From contig JAHILF010000040.1 in NCBI GenBank assembly GCA_018897105.1, positions 16,209-80,208 on the forward strand: a stretch of 64,000 bases of DNA, read 5' to 3'. The position numbers and the translations under genes were made by a program. The DNA comes from Pseudomonadota bacterium (GTDB lineage: Bacteria; Desulfobacterota; Desulfobulbia; Desulfobulbales; SURF-16). The notes beneath the pieces were generated by a model, which saw only the letters and a program-made list of their open reading frames with translations, made no database searches and had not been told where the DNA came from. Below are positions 38,531-48,007 of this stretch, piece after piece (the first letter of the stretch is position 1; each line of letters begins with the position of its first letter).

Positions 38531-41122
38531 ATGAGAAGATTATGGTCAATTACGGGAATTATCGTCTTTTCCGTCATGATCAGCTGCAAGCTGGTTTTGG
38601 CGGTTCCGCAAAACATTAATTTCCAGGGCAAGCTGACCGACAGCGCGGAGTTGCCATTAAACGGCACCTTTAACATGCAGTTCTTTCTCTGTGATGCCGT
38701 AACCGGGGGCACCTGCTTTTGGAACGAAACCCAGGCCGTTACAATGACAAACGGCATTTACGATGTCCAGTTGGGCAAGGATGTGGCCTTTCCGGCCGGC
38801 CTGTTTGCCACAGAGCTTTTTCTTGAAGTGCGAATCTATAATGTGAACACAACCACCTGGGAGATCCTTACCCCCCGACAAAAGCTGACCTCAACCCCTT
38901 ACGCCATGGTGACCGAGGATGCCCAAACCCTGTCAGGGTACGCGGCAATGGATTTTGCCGAGGTGGGACACGACCATGACGCCACCTATGTCAATGAAGG
39001 CCAGCCATTATCAGTCTCCCAAACCATGCTGGTTGACGGCGCGGCCCTTGTCGAAATTCTTGACGATGACGGTTCGGGCTCAGGCCTTGACGCCGATCTC
39101 CTTGACGGGCTGCATGCCGGCTCTTTCCTGCAGACAGCCGGCGACTTCGGCCGTTCCGGGGTGGCTGCCAACCTGTACGAGGGGAGCGCAACACTTACTT
39201 CCCGATACGTCAACGAGGGCCAGGCTTCCTCCATTACCTCAGCCATGCTGATCGACGGCGTCGCCCTGGCCGAGATCCTGGATGATGACGGCGCGGGCTC
39301 AGGCCTTGACGCCGATCGCCTTGACGGCAACCACGCAAGCGCCTTTGCCCCCACCTCCCACTGGCATTCCTTTCTCAACGCCTCGGACGGGGCCCCAACC
39401 AATGCCCTCTCTGTTGATGCTGACGGTGATGTGGGTATCGGCACCACCAGTCCGGGGTATCCGTTGACGGTTCTGGGAGCAAACAGATCCTCCGCCGCCT
39501 GGATTGGAAACGACGGTTATTACACCGGCACCACATCTGGTTTATATATCAACTCATATGATAACACCACCGGTGGCACCAACTACCGTTACGGCATTCA
39601 ATCCTATACTTCTAATGATAATATGGCCTATGGCGCCTATCTTTCTTCCAGTGGATCAGGCCCTGCACCTTCATATGGGCTATACAGCTACAGCATTAAC
39701 ACTTATACAGACGGCACTACTGGCACAGCCTATGGCGGCTATCTGACCGGTTACTCCTCCCTGGGAACAGCCTATGGTAACAATTCCCGGGCCGAAGCCA
39801 CTAACTCGGCCAGCACCGCAACTATCTATGGCTCATACAACTACGCCTATCATTTCGGCACAGGGGGCAATGTTTACGGCTCCTCTTCCAATGTTTACGG
39901 CAGTGACACCGGGAACGTTTACGGCAACTATGCGTCTTCAAAAAAATTCAACGCAGACACCGGGGGTGATGCCTATGGCGGTTACTATATCGCCGATAAC
40001 GACCGGAGTGGAGGCTCCTCATATGGTCTCTACAGCGAGGTTACCGGCGCCAATGGCACACGTTACGGACTTTATAACAAGGTCATAACCTCCGGGACCA
40101 ATTCCTATGCCAACTACGGCGTCTATTCCCAGGTGACAAACACCAATGGCGGTTCGGTTTACGGCTATTACGCCAATCTCGACACCGGCAGTTTCACAAA
40201 CGCCTATGGCGGTAACGTTGACATCGACACGAACACGACGGCAACGGGCACTCTATATGGTTACTTTACGAATCTCTCTCATGCCGGCATCTCCGGGGAT
40301 GTCCATGGCGTTGCTTCAGTTGTCTCTGCCAGTAACACCGGCTACACCTACGGTGGGAGTTTTGCTGCATACAGCTATACTGGTGACACCGGCAGACTCT
40401 ATGGCCTCTATTCCATCGTCGACAACGACACCTCCGGCAATAAATACGCCGGCTATTTCTTAAAAGACGGCGGCGGCAACTATGCCGGGTATTTCTCCGG
40501 CAATGTTTATATCAGCGGCACCATGTCGGCCACCAGCAAATCTTTTGTCCAGCCCCACCGGGATGATCCCACGAAAGAGGTCGTCTATGTGTCCATGGAG
40601 AGCCCGGAAAACGTCATCTTTCTTAGGGGCAGCACCGAACTCATGGATGGCGAGGCGATTATCGACCTGCCGGAGGCCTGGCAACAGGCAGCCACTGAAG
40701 AGAGTCTGACGGTGACCGTAACCCCCAAACTGGGATGGGCCCCGCTCTATGTGGCGGAAATATCCCTTGATCAGGTCATCGTCCGCTCGGCCGAAACCCG
40801 CTATGGCGATGTGGCCTTCTCCTATCATATCAGCGCCCTGCGCCAGGGTTTTGAGGAGCATGAGGCCATCCAGGAAAACAGCCACTTCACGGCGGATAAT
40901 GTCAGCGCCTGGGAGTTTGAAAACCGCTACAGCGATGACACCCCGACCAACAGGGCCATCAGGGAAATGCTCAAGGAAAACGGCATCATGACCGCCGATG
41001 GCAAATTGAGTAAAGACATGGCTGCGAAACTCGGCTGGAAGCTTATTGATGATGAGGAAGATCCACATTTCCGCAGAGAACACGGCCTGCCTGATCGTGA
41101 AGAGCAAATGATGCAGGATTAA
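38531..41122 (+). CDS. Secreted Gly/Tyr-repeat fibre-like protein (copy 2)
   Basis: 863 residues, the same length as copy 1. The signal peptide, the N-terminal module (INFQGKLTDSAELPLNG) and the C-terminal ~200 residues (SKSFVQPHRDDPTKE to REEQM) are nearly identical to copy 1, while the central YGxY repeat region has diverged strongly (for example SYDNTTGGTNYRYGIQS against SLDNTTGGSNYRYGIRC). The pattern of conserved ends and a variable middle is typical of surface fibres under diversifying selection or recombination. GGGAGGGAGAA precedes the ATG. It is controlled by riboswitch 3 and followed by an EF-hand partner gene. Adhesion or matrix function is inferred. Confidence 0.75.
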   Translation: MRRLWSITGIIVFSVMISCKLVLAVPQNINFQGKLTDSAELPLNGTFNMQFFLCDAVTGGTCFWNETQAVTMTNGIYDVQLGKDVAFPAGLFATELFLEVRIYNVNTTTWEILTPRQKLTSTPYAMVTEDAQTLSGYAAMDFAEVGHDHDATYVNEGQPLSVSQTMLVDGAALVEILDDDGSGSGLDADLLDGLHAGSFLQTAGDFGRSGVAANLYEGSATLTSRYVNEGQASSITSAMLIDGVALAEILDDDGAGSGLDADRLDGNHASAFAPTSHWHSFLNASDGAPTNALSVDADGDVGIGTTSPGYPLTVLGANRSSAAWIGNDGYYTGTTSGLYINSYDNTTGGTNYRYGIQSYTSNDNMAYGAYLSSSGSGPAPSYGLYSYSINTYTDGTTGTAYGGYLTGYSSLGTAYGNNSRAEATNSASTATIYGSYNYAYHFGTGGNVYGSSSNVYGSDTGNVYGNYASSKKFNADTGGDAYGGYYIADNDRSGGSSYGLYSEVTGANGTRYGLYNKVITSGTNSYANYGVYSQVTNTNGGSVYGYYANLDTGSFTNAYGGNVDIDTNTTATGTLYGYFTNLSHAGISGDVHGVASVVSASNTGYTYGGSFAAYSYTGDTGRLYGLYSIVDNDTSGNKYAGYFLKDGGGNYAGYFSGNVYISGTMSATSKSFVQPHRDDPTKEVVYVSMESPENVIFLRGSTELMDGEAIIDLPEAWQQAATEESLTVTVTPKLGWAPLYVAEISLDQVIVRSAETRYGDVAFSYHISALRQGFEEHEAIQENSHFTADNVSAWEFENRYSDDTPTNRAIREMLKENGIMTADGKLSKDMAAKLGWKLIDDEEDPHFRREHGLPDREEQMMQD

Positions 41123-41137
41123 TTACAGGGGGGAAAG

Positions 41138-41554
41138 ATGAAAAAGGAAAATATAAAAAGACAGGCCATTGTCCTGATGTTACTGGCAGGAGGGCTCCTG
41201 TGTCCCGCGCTGCTGCTTGCTGCCGCTTCAAGCACATCATTCAGCCTTGACACCTCTGTGGTCTCCGGTGGAGGAGGTGGTATGGCATCCGGCAGTTTTT
41301 CCAACAACGCCACCGTCGGGCAACCCACACCGATAATGGATCAGGATGATATCCCAGCCCCGCCACAATCAACCAGCTTTACCAATTCTCCAGGCTTCTG
41401 GTACACCATGGATGGCGCAGGATGTTCCGTCGCTGCTTTTGCTTCGTGCTTTGGGCTAATGAGCGCTGATCCTGGTTACAACCGGAGTTGTGATTTTGAC
41501 AAGGACAACGACATCGACGGCTCTGACCTGGCTGAACTTATTGCCTCTTACTGA
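41138..41554 (+). CDS. Small secreted EF-hand (dockerin-like) protein (copy 2)
   Basis: 138 residues, paralogue of 30289-30711: signal peptide (VLMLLAGGLLCPALLLAA), SSTSFSLDTSVVSGGGGGMA, VGQPTPIMDQDDIPAP, SPGFWYTMDG and the calcium loop CDFDKDNDIDGSDLAELI. It is 15 bp after fibre copy 2, with GGGGGGAAAG before the ATG. This unit lacks the third fibre and protease genes that follow copy 1. Confidence 0.8.
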   Translation: MKKENIKRQAIVLMLLAGGLLCPALLLAAASSTSFSLDTSVVSGGGGGMASGSFSNNATVGQPTPIMDQDDIPAPPQSTSFTNSPGFWYTMDGAGCSVAAFASCFGLMSADPGYNRSCDFDKDNDIDGSDLAELIASY

Positions 41555-41792
41555 CCACAGGTACTTTTTTGAAGTGCGTCTCGCCAACGGGAGGTAAAAA
41601 CATCTTATAAGCATTTGCTCACGCAGCAAAACAGGGGAAGAGACGGGACGTTCTTCAGATTATTTGTTTCTAGTCATTACGACATGAGTTATAATATTAA
41701 GAGCCCAAGGCACGACTTAGCCCGCTTCGGCCGACGCCAAAGCCGCGGCTTCGGGCGATAGCAGGTTACTTAAAAACGAGGGAAGATTGATT

Positions 41793-42320
41793 ATGATAGA
41801 AATCCACGAGCGATACTACAATCCCCCGGCTATTAATCTCAACTACGTCAGGTCCGGTAGAGACGAGGGACTTATTTTTCCGGAGATATCCTCATGTGTG
41901 TCAGTAACACTTGTCTGGACAGGTGCACGCGATGTATTGGTTGGCGCACATCTTGGCATAGGAACGCCTGCGGGACTGATTGGGTTACCGGACATTGCCC
42001 AGGCGCAGAATGATATTAATGCTCGCAGGGCCGCTGCCGGCGTAGGGGGTGTTCCCCCACGCCAAGCACTCCTGATCGGCGAGATAGACACGTGGCAAAC
42101 TTCTGTACTGCCAGCATATAATGCGCTCATAGCTTGGTTGGCGGGGCTCGGGTGCACACAAGGATGGGTTCCCGGGTCTGATATAAGAGAAATAGGCGAA
42201 GGTGGAGACGGGCACGACGTCCATATAAATCGCCCCAGTGGCATCTCGTTTGTTAGACGCACTGTCCTGGTTCGCAATCGACGAACCAGGACATCTCGTA
42301 GATGGACATGGTATAGATAG
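41793..42320 (+). CDS. Orphan protein with CheD-like Cys/His arrangement
   Basis: 175 residues from the ATG at 41793 (the track start is a TTG two codons earlier; GAGGGA lies about 10 bp upstream). No signal peptide. EISSCVSVTLVWTGARDVLVGAHLGIG places a Cys after a short strand and a His 18 residues later. This resembles the GSCVAV...H arrangement of CheD glutamine deamidases and distantly CNF-type toxins. The rest (QALLIGEIDTWQTSVLPAYN, GEGGDGHDVHINRPSG) is unknown to me, and the C-terminus is strongly basic. No chemotaxis gene is near. It sits alone between the fibre locus and recD with REP-like sequence on both sides, suggesting a separately acquired gene. Confidence 0.5.
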   Translation: MIEIHERYYNPPAINLNYVRSGRDEGLIFPEISSCVSVTLVWTGARDVLVGAHLGIGTPAGLIGLPDIAQAQNDINARRAAAGVGGVPPRQALLIGEIDTWQTSVLPAYNALIAWLAGLGCTQGWVPGSDIREIGEGGDGHDVHINRPSGISFVRRTVLVRNRRTRTSRRWTWYR

Positions 42321-42531
42321 GTAAACGGGGACAGCCACTTTTGTTGTCACCATACACTGATTTAACCTGAGGCGACCTAAGGGAGCCAAATCGGCCTGAG
42401 AGGGCGTGACACTCGGAGTCTATCTTTAGCCTTGATATTTTTTTGTCTTGGCGCGAGTGAAATCTTGAAAAGTAAGCCGGACCAGAACATTATCAACCCA
42501 ACGCCTTGAAATGGAGCGGGCTCGGGCAACA

Positions 42532-44250
42532 TCACCCCTGCACCAGCGCCCTCACCAGACCGGATTTGCGGCTGGTGCGGCTGCTCACCGCCTCGACAAA
42601 AACACTTTTTGTTCCCCAGATCTCCACTGATTGCACAGCCCGGGTAATGCCGGTGTAAACCAGTTCGCGGCTGAGTACAGGTGATGATTCGGCAGGTAGA
42701 ATCAATACCACATGATCAAATTCCGACCCCTGACTTTTATGTACGGTGAGGGCAAAGGCTGTTTCATGCTCCGGCAGCCTGGCCGGCAGCAGTTTCCGCA
42801 CCCCGCTTTCCGCCGGAAAAAAAACCCGCAACTCGTCATCCGCTTCCGCATCGGGCAGGATCAGCCCGGTATCCCCATTATAGAGCTGCAGGCCGTAATG
42901 ATTGCGGCGGACCATGATCGGCCGGCCATGAAAATACAGAGCGTCCGGGGGGGCAAGGAGATCGGAGGCCAGCCGGTTGATGCCCTCCACTCCGAATGGG
43001 CCACGGCGCAGGGCGGCAAGCACGGCGAATTCACCCATGCGCCGCAGAGCCTCCTCCGGTGAGGCGGCATGCATGATCCGGTTATGATGCTGAGCAATCT
43101 TATCAACGATCCGTTGCTGGAACCCGCTGACATCCCCTGCCATATCTAGCCAGCGCACATCCTTGTAGCCATCATCCATGAGTACGGCCAAAGCGCCTGC
43201 ACCATCGCCGCTGTTCACCGCCCGGCTGAGTTTGCCGATGCCGCTGAAGCTGGCAAAGCGGTAACTTCTGTGCAATTCCGCCAGCGACTGGTGTATGCTG
43301 CCGTCCCGCAGCCCCTGACAGATATCCCCCAGCACCGCCCCCGGCTGCACCGAGGATAGTTGGTTGCGGTCGCCGAGCAGGATGAGAGTGCAGTCGGCTG
43401 GAATAGCAGTCATGAGCCATGCCATTAGCGGCAAATCCACCATGGAGGCCTCGTCCACCACCACAAGACGGGCAGGCAAAAGGTTTTTACCGTCATATCT
43501 CCTGCCCTTCTGCGTAATGCCCAGCAGACGATGAAGCGTTACCGCAGTTTCAGGAATCGCCGCCTTCAGCTCAGGCGCACAGTCCAGACCCATCTTGGCA
43601 TACCTGATGGCTTCCTGCAGGCGAGCGGCCGCCTTGCCGGTGGGCGCGGCAAGAAAAATCCGGCCTGCCGCATCATCCCCGCTTAACTGCAGATACAGGG
43701 CAAGGATGCGGGCCACCGTGGTGGTCTTGCCTGTTCCCGGACCACCGCTGATCACGCAGAAACGGCTGGCCAGTGCCTTGCGGGCTGCCTCTTTCTGCCA
43801 GTCCGGTTCATCGCTTTCCGCCCCATCCGCCCGGGGAAACAGGCGGCTAAGATTTTTCTCCACTTTCTCAGCATCATATTCCTGCTGTTCCATCCTGCTG
43901 TGTGCCAGGATACAATCAGCCACCTCCCTTTCATACTGCCAGTAAAGCTGCAGATAGAGAAACGGCGGATCAACAATGAGCGGTTGCCACTCCCCGGGTG
44001 CACCCACCACGCCGCATTTTCTGAGCCCGTCAACCCAACAACCCAGCTCAGGACAGACAACCTCCTGCCCTTCGGCCAGCAAAACCCTGCGCCCGGCAAA
44101 CTCCTCCAGATCAAGGCAGATATGGCCCTGGCCCATCTGCCTGGCGACAAGGCGGGCGGCCAGGGCAAGTTCCGGCCCGGGATGCCCGCTAAGACGCAGC
44201 AGGAAATCAGCAAAATGGCTCTCAAGCGATGAAAAATTCGTTGTTTTCAT
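42532..44250 (-). CDS. recD: Exodeoxyribonuclease V alpha subunit
   Basis: 572 residues of the RecD superfamily-1B helicase (5'-3' motor of RecBCD). Motif I ISGGPGTGKTTTVARIL, motif II VVVDEASMVDL, motif III LGDRNQLSSVQPGAVLGD and motif VI ALTVHKSQGSEFD with YTGITRA are all present. The N-terminal domain that contacts RecB/RecC precedes residue 160. Its start overlaps the recB stop (ATGA), so translation is coupled. RecC is not adjacent but about 10 kb to the right, an unusual split. Confidence 0.95.
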   Translation of the reverse strand: MKTTNFSSLESHFADFLLRLSGHPGPELALAARLVARQMGQGHICLDLEEFAGRRVLLAEGQEVVCPELGCWVDGLRKCGVVGAPGEWQPLIVDPPFLYLQLYWQYEREVADCILAHSRMEQQEYDAEKVEKNLSRLFPRADGAESDEPDWQKEAARKALASRFCVISGGPGTGKTTTVARILALYLQLSGDDAAGRIFLAAPTGKAAARLQEAIRYAKMGLDCAPELKAAIPETAVTLHRLLGITQKGRRYDGKNLLPARLVVVDEASMVDLPLMAWLMTAIPADCTLILLGDRNQLSSVQPGAVLGDICQGLRDGSIHQSLAELHRSYRFASFSGIGKLSRAVNSGDGAGALAVLMDDGYKDVRWLDMAGDVSGFQQRIVDKIAQHHNRIMHAASPEEALRRMGEFAVLAALRRGPFGVEGINRLASDLLAPPDALYFHGRPIMVRRNHYGLQLYNGDTGLILPDAEADDELRVFFPAESGVRKLLPARLPEHETAFALTVHKSQGSEFDHVVLILPAESSPVLSRELVYTGITRAVQSVEIWGTKSVFVEAVSSRTSRKSGLVRALVQG

Positions 44251-47200
44251 CCTGCCACCAACATTTGGCCCAGTTGCTCGACAAGGCGGGCATCAGGGCG
44301 GTCATGATAGATGCCGTATGCCGGGCCATGCTCGCGACTGACACCCCGCAGAAAAATATAAAACAGGCCGCCGAAATGATCCTCATAGCGGTAGTCGGCA
44401 ATACGTCCGGCCAGATAGTGATGCAGGGCCACGGTGTAAAGCAGATACTGCAGGGTATAGCGCTCCTGCAGCATTACCTCCTGCAGCCTGTCCCGGCGGT
44501 AATCCGGAGGTGTAAATCCCAGATGGTTGGACTTCCAGTCCACCAGATAAAACCGATTGTCATGGGAGAAAACAAGATCAATAAAACCTTTGAGAAAACC
44601 ATTGCCCGCGGAAAATTCCAGGCTGGACGCCGCCGCATCAGTAAACCCCTGCCCGCGCAGAATCTCCTTGACCCTGCCGGCGGACACCGCTGCCAGGGGA
44701 AAACAGAACTCAAGCTCATTCAACCTCTGCTCCCGGGTGATGTTCTGCAGAACCAGATCCTGGCGATCCGGCAGCAGCGGCGTGGCCAGCACATTAGCCA
44801 CCATGGTCATGACGGCGTCCTGCCATCGCACCTCAAAACCGTGCTGGGCTAGTTTTCTGGCGATCACCTGCCGCACCGTATCCGGCTCAGTGTCCAACAG
44901 GGGAAAATCAAGGTGCTCAAAGACGTCATGCATGAAGGTACCCGGGGCAGCCCCCCGGGGAAAGGCAAATATCGAGGAGTCATCATGCCCCTGCCCAGCC
45001 GCTTCCTCCCGGAAGACAAAGGACTCGCCCAGCCGGCCATGACTGGTGATGGCCGAAAAACTTGTCACCTGCATGGCACCGATCTCCCCGGTGAATGTCC
45101 GGCAGATCAAGCCCGTCGGCGTTTCGGCCGCTCTCTGCCTGGCAGCATGCAGGTCATCGGCGCGACGGACAAGCTCTATACTGCCGTCTGCGAGGCTGAT
45201 GATGCCTGCAAGTTCGTCGGCCAGCTCCTGATCGGATAATTTCTTAAAGCGTTTCTTGAGTGCGGCAAAATCATCCCGGCCGTGCAGCAACCAAGCCAGG
45301 GCCGAACTCTCCGCCCCGTTAAAGCTTCCCCATACCAGATAGCAGCGATGCACGGCGCGGGTCAGCGCCACATACAGCAGCCGCATATTTTCGGCCAGTT
45401 CCTCCTGCCGGGCCAGCTCCTTGTGCATCTCCATATCGTCAGAGCCCAAATCCATCGCCGGCCTGTGATCGCCCGTCGGCAGGTGAAATGACACGATGTC
45501 CCTTATCGCCCTTGCCCCGCCCCAGCAAAAGGGGCAGAAGACGATGGGATACTGCAGGCCCTTGGAGCGATGAATGGTGACGATCTGTACCCGCTCGGCG
45601 TCGCTTTCCAGCCGCAGCTGGTGTTCCTCGACATTTTGCCCGTCAGCCATCTTCTCGGCCAGCCAGGCAAGCAGGGCCGCGGGTGATGCCTTGTACTGCC
45701 GCTCATAGCCGTGCAGCACCTCGCCCAGGTGGAGGACATTAGTCAGGCGCCTTTCACCGTCAACAAAGCGGAGCTGCTGTACCCTGACATGGTGGCTATC
45801 CAGCAGCAACCGGAACATGGCCATAAACCCCTTTTCCTGCCAACAGCGCTGGTAGGACAGAAAGGAGGCAAACCAGTTGCTCCACGCCTTTTCATCCTGC
45901 TCCAGCGCCGCAAGGACAGCGCATGTCCCACCAAGCATATCCGTTGCCAGGGCGGAACGGATGCTTTTTTCGTTTCCCGGTTCCGCCACAGCAGCCAGCA
46001 CCCGGAGAACCTCGCCGGCCTCCCGGCTGACAAACAGATCCTCCGTGCTCTGCTGCACGGCGGGAACGCCAACCTGATAAAGAGCCTGCTGCACCTGGCG
46101 GGCCTCCCTGTTTTCCCGCACCAGGACGGCTATGTCCCTGGGCCCAAGAGACCTGTCACCTATGAGAGCCTCTCCCCTGCCGCCCAGATCAAGCAGGCGC
46201 CTGATCTCAACCGCCAGGGAGGCAAGAATCCTTTTTCCCGCCACCTCCTTAGGCATGGCATCATGCTCACCAGCACCTCTCATCATCTGCCAGAGCTGCA
46301 GCGGCGGCTCCTGCTTGTGCAGGATGGTGAAATACGTGTTCTGTTTCCCGGCGGCGGGCGATACCGGCTGAAAGGCAATCCGGCGGTATACAAAAGGGTT
46401 GTCGGCTGAGGAAAACAGGGCATTAACCGCCTTGATCAGGGACGGCTCGGAACGGTAATTTTCTGCCAGTTCAAAACTGGAAGGCACATCTCTGATGGCC
46501 TCCAGGTAGGTGAAGATATCAGCCCCCCGGAAACTGTAGATCGCCTGCTTGGGGTCTCCAATGATGAAAAGCAGGTTTTCCGCGGCACACTTGTAAAGGG
46601 TAGAGAAAATTTCATACTGGACCGGGTCGGTATCCTGGAACTCGTCAATGAGCGCCGCAGGAAACCGGCCAAGAATCTGGCGGATCAACATCTCCCGGCT
46701 GCGCCCCTGCAGGGCCTGCTGCAGTTTCCGCAGCAGGTCGTCATAGGCAAAAAGATTTTTTTCCATCTTGCGCCGCTCGAACTCCGCCAGACCATAGCGA
46801 CCGGCCTCCTGGCGCAGAGCGATCAGTCCCTGATTGAAAAGCTCGGTCAGCTGGTCGTGCAGAACACATACCTGCTGGCACAGATCAAAAAAGGGATGCC
46901 GGGGCGTGCTGCCGTTCTTCTTGGTGGCCTTGACCAGACCGCCGGCGGAAAATTTGGCAAAATTCTCGTAAAGTTCTCCGTGATAAGCAGGCTGCACCCG
47001 ACAGAAAGCGGCCATTTCATCCAGCCAGACCGGGATCCTGTCAGGCCTATAGGAATTACGGCTGAGATCCGTGCTCGCCAGCAGCAGACTGCTCACCTCG
47101 TCCCGGGCCTCCGGCCACACACGGTAAAGTTCATCAAGTGACCGGGCGATATCCTGCTCTGCCTCTTCAATCACCCCGCCCGCGGCGATCTCGGCGAGAA

Positions 47201-47858
47201 CGGAACTGTCCACTTCAGGAAAAAACAGCAGACCGGGCCGCACCTTTTTGTAAAACAGGAAGAGATTGTCCGGCAGCACCTTTTTGCGGACAAATGAGGT
47301 AAAGGACACGGGAAACCTGTCCATCTGCAGACGCCAGAAATCTGCGGCGATCTCATGGAGGATATCATCCACATCAGGCACCAACTCGGTGTCAAACAGC
47401 GCCCCGCTTTCCAGGGAATTCTCTTTCAGCATCCGCTGGCAGAAGGCGTGAATGGTAAAAATCGCCGCCTCGTCAAAGTCCTGCAGCGCGCTGAGCAGAC
47501 GCATGGCGGCCTGGTCATGATCCTGCACCTTTGTCAGCAGGCTCTGCTGGAAATCATCCCGCCCTTCCCCTGTGACAAAAGCCTGCAGACAACTGCTGAC
47601 CATCTGCCGCACGCGCAGCCGCAGATCTTCCGTGGCCGCCTTGGTATAGGTCACCACCAGAATATGGCGGACAGCCAGCTCCTTTTCCAGCAGCAGACGG
47701 ACAAACAGGGCGGAGATGGTGTATGTCTTGCCCGTTCCGGCACTGGCCTCAATGAGATGGACGCCGGACAGAGGATAATCGATCAATGCTGGCATGGATT
47801 CCCGTGCATTTTTCCCATGGAATTTTTCTGATAATGGTGCCTGAAATCTGCAGGACAT
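44247..47858 (-). CDS. recB: Exodeoxyribonuclease V beta subunit
   Basis: 1,203 residues. The 3'-5' superfamily-1A helicase has motif I IEASAGTGKTYTISALF, VTYTKAATEDLR, ALIDEFQDTDPVQYEIF and VQIVTIHRSKGLQYPIVF. The C-terminal nuclease domain has the His of GTFMHDVFEHLDF, KGFIDLVFSHD and the catalytic LVDWKSNHLG. Length is usual. It processes double-strand breaks and degrades unprotected linear DNA, including phage DNA. The first ATG (47858) has AGGA only two bases upstream; the second at 47795 (MPALIDYPL) is a fair alternative. Confidence 0.95.
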   Translation of the reverse strand: MSCRFQAPLSEKFHGKNARESMPALIDYPLSGVHLIEASAGTGKTYTISALFVRLLLEKELAVRHILVVTYTKAATEDLRLRVRQMVSSCLQAFVTGEGRDDFQQSLLTKVQDHDQAAMRLLSALQDFDEAAIFTIHAFCQRMLKENSLESGALFDTELVPDVDDILHEIAADFWRLQMDRFPVSFTSFVRKKVLPDNLFLFYKKVRPGLLFFPEVDSSVLAEIAAGGVIEEAEQDIARSLDELYRVWPEARDEVSSLLLASTDLSRNSYRPDRIPVWLDEMAAFCRVQPAYHGELYENFAKFSAGGLVKATKKNGSTPRHPFFDLCQQVCVLHDQLTELFNQGLIALRQEAGRYGLAEFERRKMEKNLFAYDDLLRKLQQALQGRSREMLIRQILGRFPAALIDEFQDTDPVQYEIFSTLYKCAAENLLFIIGDPKQAIYSFRGADIFTYLEAIRDVPSSFELAENYRSEPSLIKAVNALFSSADNPFVYRRIAFQPVSPAAGKQNTYFTILHKQEPPLQLWQMMRGAGEHDAMPKEVAGKRILASLAVEIRRLLDLGGRGEALIGDRSLGPRDIAVLVRENREARQVQQALYQVGVPAVQQSTEDLFVSREAGEVLRVLAAVAEPGNEKSIRSALATDMLGGTCAVLAALEQDEKAWSNWFASFLSYQRCWQEKGFMAMFRLLLDSHHVRVQQLRFVDGERRLTNVLHLGEVLHGYERQYKASPAALLAWLAEKMADGQNVEEHQLRLESDAERVQIVTIHRSKGLQYPIVFCPFCWGGARAIRDIVSFHLPTGDHRPAMDLGSDDMEMHKELARQEELAENMRLLYVALTRAVHRCYLVWGSFNGAESSALAWLLHGRDDFAALKKRFKKLSDQELADELAGIISLADGSIELVRRADDLHAARQRAAETPTGLICRTFTGEIGAMQVTSFSAITSHGRLGESFVFREEAAGQGHDDSSIFAFPRGAAPGTFMHDVFEHLDFPLLDTEPDTVRQVIARKLAQHGFEVRWQDAVMTMVANVLATPLLPDRQDLVLQNITREQRLNELEFCFPLAAVSAGRVKEILRGQGFTDAAASSLEFSAGNGFLKGFIDLVFSHDNRFYLVDWKSNHLGFTPPDYRRDRLQEVMLQERYTLQYLLYTVALHHYLAGRIADYRYEDHFGGLFYIFLRGVSREHGPAYGIYHDRPDARLVEQLGQMLVAG

Positions 47859-48007
47859 CTTCCTATGTTTTCCATGCCTTGTCCACCATTTTCCTTATGT
47901 TTTCAAACCAATTGCGGCCATCACCGGCTCGGTTCCAACCTTGTTGGCGCGTGCCGTTCCCAGCAGATTTCCTGCCACTTTTACTTCTTTACCTTATCAG
48001 GCATAAA

